A stretch of DNA of 64,000 nucleotides from Cristatella mucedo (Eukaryota; Bryozoa; Phylactolaemata; Cristatellidae), in the NCBI GenBank assembly GCA_009760855.2, contig WPIO01000009.1:1397001-1461000 (forward strand). The letters run 5' to 3'. Below the pieces are notes generated by a model. It saw nothing but the letters and a program-made list of their open reading frames with translations. It did not search any database and was not told the DNA's origin. The translations under genes and the position numbers were made by a program. This document shows positions 57,955 to 64,000 of this stretch, in pieces (the stretch's first letter is position 1; each line of letters begins with the position of its first letter).

Positions 57955-59205
57955 CAGTAAGTGACAGTTACCAAGATCATGGTTTATGAGTGGCGAAGTC
58001 GCTGTATTCCTGGAGCGGTTTAATCATGCATGTTTATAGGAATTCGTCTTTAAATTCGGAAAATCATCAACACCTGGTATTGCTCAGAAGAGTTTCGATT
58101 TACACGCTCAAAGCATGGGCGGCTTTCCATGCTCGTACGGTAGCCATCAGACATCACTTGACGAAACAAAGAAAAACTGAAATCCACAGCTTGTCCGGAT
58201 TACGAGCAAAGAAGTTATTAGCTCGGTGGTAGTAGCACAGGACGGCTGAGCAGGATGTACTCAATTTGACAGGGAATGAGAGCGTATCGTTCGTTAGGAA
58301 TTGGGGACGCGAACTCCTCAGTTTAGAACATGCAGAGAAAAAACTCTTTTGACTTGACATCTTTTCGTGGAAGGTTGGAACAGCTAATTCTCCGTCTTAA
58401 GAGTACCGAGTGCTCAAGGAGGCTGAAGCTGGTGCAGCAACTCAACGAACTACGATCGAAAAAATCGATTGTAAAACTTCCCGTTATAGAACAATCTTGC
58501 TTTGTATATTTATTAGTCAATCCGGAACCACCAATACACTGGTACACACCCGAGCTTCTGTGGCAAACCGCTTAAGTTTTCGGGGTCTCAACCTGCCCCA
58601 CTTTCGGAAGGAGCACGAGATCAGTACCAATTCAGCCTTGTATATCTTAACCTGGGTCACTTCCGTAATGAGCCAAACGTTTGCACCAAATCAGTGTCAA
58701 AAGTGACTACTAGTGCAGGATGCCCATATTGCAGGCACTAAAACCTACAGTTGTGGCTGAATGAGCATGCTGTGCATCTGCTTCACGACCCAGGTCGGGA
58801 GCTGTACGAATCTGGCTGTGGGCAATCGTGCACAGTGACTGTCTAACGCCATATTAATGAGGCTGTTAAACCGGCTGGTATTTTCATAACTAAAGTTAGT
58901 GATACGCTGAAGTTAAGCTCAAAGACTAAGCTACTCCTCCCATGAAAATTGTAGCTTCCATCTTGTGAAATAGCAAAATATTAGAAGCGTAGGCTTTGTC
59001 GGGCGGCCAGTCAATTAAACAACTTAGTAGATGCGGAGATTTAAGAGTGATAATTAAATATATTGTTCCGAGCTCAGCAACACGAGATAATATCAACCAT
59101 TACTTATGTATCTCCCAAGTAGTCTCATTAGAGATAGGAATCGTAGGGGAAATGCCTTCTTGGCATGCCACGCCTAAGCAAACGAAACATCCGGTAGACC
59201 AGCAG
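57955..59205. other. unrecognised DNA with a small ORF at 58330-58575
   Basis: The 81-codon frame at 58330-58575 starts at ATG just after an in-frame TAG and includes GRLEQLILRLKSTECSRRL. It has a helix-like look but no recognised family. Confidence 0.2.
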
Positions 59206-59206
59206 T

Positions 59207-59392
59207 TGTGAGCCGTGGTGGCACACTAGGTAAGGCGGTTTCTTTCACAACCTCAGTCACAAGGTCGTTGGTTTGATTACTGCGGCAGGCGATCCTTTAT
59301 CTCCACTGCAAGCAGTGGTGGTAGCCGCAAAGGCTCTTCTGTCGCTATACAAAAAGAGGCTGTTTAATCAGCTAGCATTTGTTTATTTATTT
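59207..59392 (+). repeat. SINE-B, complete-looking
   Basis: GTGAGCCGTGGTGGCACAC, GGTAAGGCGGTTTCTTTCAC (A-box region), GGTCGTTGGTTTGATTAC (B box), GGCGATCCTTTATCTCC, GTCGCTATACAAAAAGAGG, TTAATCAGCTAG. Matches the minus copy at 49.7 kb over its whole length. Confidence 0.85.
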
Positions 59393-59393
59393 G

Positions 59394-59515
59394 TGGCTAT
59401 CACTCTTACTTGAAGCGGGCAATAAGTAACTGTCTACCGAACGACTCGAACCCGTGACCCCCAGATCGCAAAGTGCAGGCACCTTGCCGCTAGGCTAAGA
59501 GATCCGACCGAGGTA
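59394..59515 (-). repeat. SINE-C or tRNA pseudogene-like copy
   Basis: Minus strand: GGATCTCTTAGCCTAGCGGC (A box), TGCACTTTGCGATCTGG, GTCACGGGTTCGAGTCG (B box), then GACAGTTACTTATTGCCC. No 3' acceptor-stem complement is seen, so it is not a functional tRNA. It abuts the SINE-B end. Confidence 0.65.
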
Positions 59516-59519
59516 GGGG

Positions 59520-59814
59520 CACGTGAGCAAGCTGCTCCGTCCCACTCACCAGCTCTTCAGCTGAAGCAGCGTCGCAATGCCCCTAACCAACCTTTCCTTC
59601 GGAGACCAATCCTAAGGAGACGACATTACCTCTACTTTGAATGTTCCCAAGGCGAGAACTCGGTTTTGCCTGTCGTTACAAAATCACCCTCTTCCCCCCC
59701 CATATCGGAAAAATTTAAGTAACCACTTTTTCTTCATGGCAGTCTCTCTGTCCATGAAAGTTGTCCTTTGTTCTTTTGTACGTTTGTGCTGAAATTGTGC
59801 ACACAAATACTAAC
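59520..59814. other. unrecognised spacer
   Basis: Nothing recognised. Confidence 0.3.
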
Positions 59815-60026
59815 CAATTGAGACGCTTCCTTAGCAGTCAAGGTGCCCAGACTCAGCCTTAGCTGGTTGTACACACTTTTTATCGTAGCCTTTAAATTTG
59901 GGCTATCGGAAGGTAAGGCTGCGGGCGGCTCGATGGATGGATCGGAGCGATTGCTCTTAGTGGCTACGGACTTTTGCATGTTCAGGAATACTGGGCCAGT
60001 GCTGGTAGAACTGACACCTTGAAGCA
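59815..60026 (-). other. possible exon, unknown product
   Basis: The frame includes FLNMQKSVATKSNRSDPS and SPNLKATIKSVYNQLRLSLG. Its sense strand reaches CAATTG followed by GTTAGT, a good splice donor (59809-59814). CAG acceptors lie at 60011-60013 (GGTGTCAG) and 60027-60029 (GTTAGCAG), both with weak pyrimidine tracts. No family recognised. Confidence 0.3.
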
Positions 60027-61318
60027 CTGCTAACGAGTTATATGAACAGCTCTGTTGTATGCCAGCTTACGGACGATAGTGGAACTTGAGATCAATCGAT
60101 AATGCTCTCGCCTCTTGTTTCAAACCATAAAGTGACTCAATCAGTCTGCCGCACGGCTTCGGCTGTTATAAGTCCAGCATCTGCAATCGGACTTGTGGTG
60201 GGGCTAGTGAGCTAGTTTTAGAATGCATGCTCGAATCTGTCAGTCGGATTCAGTTTCTGTCGTTCCTTGGCTATACAAATGGCTGCTGGCTTACTATCCA
60301 CACGCTGTGGTGTAAAAATTAATTGCCTGTAAACGTTATAGCACGCGGATACACACAGAAGGGCTGAAATGGTACTCCGAACCTACTATGAGTTGGAGAT
60401 AAATTTAAAGACTCATTTGCCCGGCTTGTCGGTGCTGGTCTCAGTTCAAGCTTAAGCAGCCCAAATAGCTCCATCAGCCAGATTACGTCTGATAATCATT
60501 ATTGTTAGGTCTGAGTTCTACCATCGTGAGCTGTCGCGCATTAACTATGGCCTAGGTAGTGCGAAAGCCGATGCTGCGAAATAGACCGTTTGCTGTTCTT
60601 CGGCTGTTGGCACTTGCATTCGAGCTTATTAGAGGTTTTACTTCTAAGCAGCACGAAACTCTCTGCACGCCGTGGCCACAGTTAAACGCCTGTAATTCTC
60701 AATCGCTGGCGAATATACTTGTGTACACTATTCCTGTAGACTTGATCTGTTATGGTAACCCACACTTCATTTCTGATGAGTTTGGCCACTGCTGCATACC
60801 TGAGCACTTCGGTGCTGCAAGAAATAGTCGCATGCCTTCATATAAGGCTCATGGGGTCTCCAGCATTCCTGCCAGTCGGCTGTGACTAGCCTCGTTGGGA
60901 GCGCTGCCTTAGCTATCACGTTCTGTCAGGATGCAGAAGGCGATACACTACTTGGTTAGCCGTGAGGTTCCCGTCACGTATTCAACCGCCTGGCTACCTT
61001 AGCCGGTATCTAGCAAAAGGATAGATCCCAGCTGGAGAAAGAAATTGAATCCTAGTGCCTAATTAGCTGTCAGTGGCTCTCTGCTGAGTAGTTGAAGGCT
61101 GGCTGGCTAAAGGCTGGACGGAGGTAGCATTTAGGTTGCAATCTGCTCTTCTGCTGGAGCGACCGGAAGCCAGACTGCCGGTGTGTGCCATCCCTTGCGG
61201 CTAGCTGTGTTCAACGCCAAGGATTCTACGCCGTCTATCAGTCTACAGGGTACATTCGAGAGTTTGAATAGTTTTGTAGCTATTTCTTATCTGGACGATT
61301 CAACTAGCAGTCTGTGCC
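60027..61318. other. unrecognised DNA
   Basis: No gene or repeat recognised. A 108-codon plus frame at 60559-60885 has no familiar motif. Confidence 0.3.
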
Positions 61319-61335
61319 AGCATCTTTCTCTTTCA

Positions 61336-61376
<41 letters not shown>

Positions 61377-61445
61377 CATCTCTATATATCTCTCTCACTC
61401 TCTATCTCTATATCTATCCATCTCGTATCTCTATTTTTCTCTCTC

Positions 61446-61510
<65 letters not shown>
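61319..61510. repeat. (CT)n microsatellite
   Basis: Pyrimidine-only or nearly so for about 190 bp; the last 60 bp are uninterrupted CT. Confidence 0.97.
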
Positions 61511-61511
<1 letters not shown>

Positions 61512-61925
61512 AGATAGACAGACGGACGGAGAGATGTGAGTTACAGGGGACATACAATCAAAAAGACATAGGCAGAGAGAAGGCGAGATATATGGAGAGA
61601 TGGGAATTACAGTGGACATAAAATCAGAAAGACGTAGGCATAGAGAAGACGAGACAGATGGAAAGAAAGACTGAGAGAGAGAGACAGAGATGGAGAGACT
61701 GGGAAAAAGAGAGACGGTGAGACAGAGAGACGGGGACACAGACAAACAAAGCCAGAAAAACAGAGAGATTGGAGCAGAGGGAGATCGAGTGATGGGAGTA
61801 GAGGGAGACAGGGAGATGGGAGTAGAGAAAGACAGAGAGACAGAGAGACAGAGATACTGAGACAGAGGTAGTGAGACAGAAAGACAAAGAGACAGGGAGA
61901 CGAAGAGACATAGTGACAGAGAGGT
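61508..61925. repeat. purine-rich GA/GACA array
   Basis: About 420 bp of imperfect GAGACAGAGAGA-type repeats directly after the CT array, so the two are mutually complementary. Confidence 0.9.
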
Positions 61926-62609
61926 ATAGACCGCCGACGATACTTTGACTACGTACGAGCACCGAGCGACAAGCCTCGACGGCTGCTCTGCAAGCCTTTC
62001 ACTGACTTCTCCCTCTCAGCTTGGTGGCCGCCGGGAAGTAGCGACGAAGCTTCGAGCTGTAAATTCTAAATGAGCGCCCTCGCGGGAAAAAGGGGCGCTA
62101 GAACGTGGCTGCAGCAGTCCGGCACAGCAACATCACCTGAATACACTTAGGGGGCTTTAGCTCCGTGGCCCCCTTCCTTAAAGTGATGGGGCGTGCAAAG
62201 CCATGGGAAGGCTGCTAAAAGGGCTTAAAGTGCCTCGCTGGAGCGACTGCAGTTGCTAGACAGCTCCGAGGCAACCAAAGTTACAGTTGTTCAAGCATTA
62301 CCTTTGCCAAGACGTCCCTTTCAGCTTCCACTACCCCTTCAGCGCTTGACAGCCTTTCCCCGATGACTACCGGGCTTCCAGACGCATTGAACACGGAGCC
62401 GCTGTAGAGGCTCCTCCGACGTTCGGCGAACACACTCGGCATTAGTTTTCAGAATAGCTATAATTGCGCCTAACTGGGCATTGCTACTTTGAAACTTTTG
62501 CGATGCACATTCTTGCTAGAAAGGTTTGTGTGAAGAGGCTTCGTAGAGTGGCCGGTGATTATTGAAAGTCTTCACTTGGCACTACTCACCATCATTTCCT
62601 CGGTTGCAG
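61926..62609. other. GC-richer unrecognised DNA with palindromes
   Basis: AGCGCCC...GGGCGCT at about 62060-62087 and GGGGGC...GCCCCC at about 62150-62176 form short hairpins. No gene recognised. Confidence 0.3.
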
Positions 62610-62611
62610 GT

Positions 62612-62720
62612 TCCGTGCCTTCTGACCACAGCTTCGGTCATGATTTCGAGGCCTGTGGCGTATGTAAAGCGCCAGAATAGAGATAGGGTTCTCATAGAGT
62701 CCACTACTAACTAATTATAT
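62612..62720 (+). repeat. SINE-A, partial and degraded
   Basis: CTTCGGTCATGATTTCGAGG, GTATGTAAAGCGCCAGAATAG, AGATAGGGTTCTC, CTAACTAATTATA. The tRNA head is mostly missing. Confidence 0.6.
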
Positions 62721-64000
62721 TTTCAACCTTGTCTGTCGCCATAATACTAATGCGGACGGACTAATCGTGCTGAACCACAGACTACATAAAGTTTATCTAA
62801 ACATCTACAAGGTGGCTCAAGACTAAAAATAATCGGAGTCGCCGATGCACGGTCTTTTCCATAGGGGACAGCTTTCTCGTTAAAGTATCATACCCTTGAA
62901 ACAGGCTTATAAAGTGGTGCGTCTTCGGAAAAAAGGTTCAGCAGCAGTTTACCGAGGAGCGCCAGTTCCTTTTAAGAGGATACTGTGTTCAGAATAACTC
63001 AATAGAAATCACTTCGTTGGTTTAGTTATAGGAGGCAGGCCAAGTCTCACGCTTTCCGACTAGAGCGTAGCCTAGCTTGTACCAGCTCATTGCAGGACTT
63101 CGCGTCGATACTTATGCAAGTCACACATCGCAGCTATTCCTGCCAGACTCGGTAATAGTGCGATTACAAACCGAGCACCGCCGCGACGCTGGGCTCACCG
63201 GCCGTGCGGCTCGGCACCCAGCTCTGTCACATACACGAACGCACGCACATCCTCAGTCGCCCTTTCATCGTCAGCCCTAGACCACCGACTGATTAGCCGG
63301 AAATCTACACGTCTCTTCGAGGCGCCGCTGCCGTTCTTCAGCTCCGGCTGCTGAAAAATGGCCGACGCCGCCTGGTCAGCAGTTCCCACCTTGAATAATG
63401 CAGCCCAAATGACTAGGACAGCTTTCAAAGAGCCTCAGTGTAGGAAACCTACGCATCAACTTAGTCCAGTGTGGTGAGTGCAGCATGTCCCTAATTTACT
63501 CGGGCGACCTTTACTCAACCAGCTTCAGTAACTAAAAGGCCAGCTGAGTTCCACTTCCATTTCAAATTCCAATTCCACGGCCCACTTGCACACAGACGAG
63601 TTATTGCTGGGTGCAAGGCACTGTTCGCATTCGGATCTAATACAAGGGTGTTTGCTATGCTGGTTCAGTGAAACTGGCGTATACATGATCGGCTAGTCTA
63701 GTCCAGCCTGTGTGTTCTCACACCAAACACAGAGCACCTTCGCTGCTCACTGGAAGTGGTTTAGGATCGCTCTCACAAAGCAGACACGTCTGGCTGACCT
63801 CTGAATAGAGGGGCCTGGCTGCCTCTCCGACTGGAAATTGCTTTGAATCGCGGCTAGGAGGCTGTTCGTTTTATCGATCTCCATATGCACACATGTACGT
63901 CATGTAGCTTGAAATAATTGGCCGAGTTCCAGCGCTCTGGCCTTTTCCGGGTCATCAGTGCGTCAGACGCACCTGGGCGAGCTGGCTCCAAGTTGGCCCT
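62721..64000. other. unrecognised DNA to window end
   Basis: GC rises near 63.1-63.4 kb. Short frames on both strands show no motif. No repeat recognised. Confidence 0.3.

Noticed and set aside
59394-59515. Functional tRNA gene
   Set aside because: A and B boxes are present, but no complete cloverleaf with matching acceptor stem was found, and it is followed by SINE-type sequence.
61183-61962. Ser/Leu and Glu/Arg repeat frames
   Set aside because: Translation of CT/GA arrays.

Overview
The window looks like a repeat-rich stretch of nuclear DNA from an invertebrate animal. The evidence is one spliced RING/B-box gene with canonical GT-AG borders and an AATAAA signal, CR1/L2-type LINEs, tRNA-derived SINEs, Ty3/gypsy LTRs, a hAT MITE, a Tc1 remnant and long microsatellites. 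There are no operons, bacterial ribosome sites or rRNA genes. The sequence alone does not settle the phylum.

Layout. 1-6.5 kb is mostly unrecognised and AT-rich, with three SINE-A copies and one possible exon. 6.6-9.4 kb is a decayed Ty3/gypsy element (gag zinc knuckle, protease, integrase tail, polypurine tract, LTR-like end) split by a 1331-bp solo LTR with a 4-bp target duplication. 10.3-26.4 kb is a mosaic of dead LINE copies: LINE-A, and a second family, LINE-B. Nested in it are a 290-bp solo LTR (AGGA duplication), a SINE with a 7-bp duplication, and a 185-bp SPIN/OposCharlie-like hAT MITE with a perfect 8-bp duplication (22.3 kb). 26.8-30.2 kb holds one apparently intact LINE-A. It is followed by a Tc1 transposase remnant (30.6-31.0 kb), more LINE copies, (TA)n and (CA)n arrays, and nested LINEs up to 46.6 kb.

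46.96-51.91 kb contains the only convincing host gene. It has two exons joined in phase 1 across a 2640-bp intron and encodes a predicted 769-residue TRIM-type protein: RING, two B-boxes, coiled coil, low-complexity linker and NHL-like propeller. The intron is full of SINEs. 52-64 kb is mostly unrecognised DNA with SINEs, a 39-bp in-frame tandem repeat, a possible LTR, a weak exon candidate and a 600-bp CT/GA tract that can fold back on itself.

How the parts work together. LINE-A carries endonuclease and reverse transcriptase and ends in a short hairpin followed by ATT repeats. At least two tRNA-derived SINE types end in the same hairpin, one of them identical over 52 bases. LINE-A is therefore the probable enzyme source for the SINEs. 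Many tail-only LINE-A fragments fit reverse transcription that started at this tail and stopped early.
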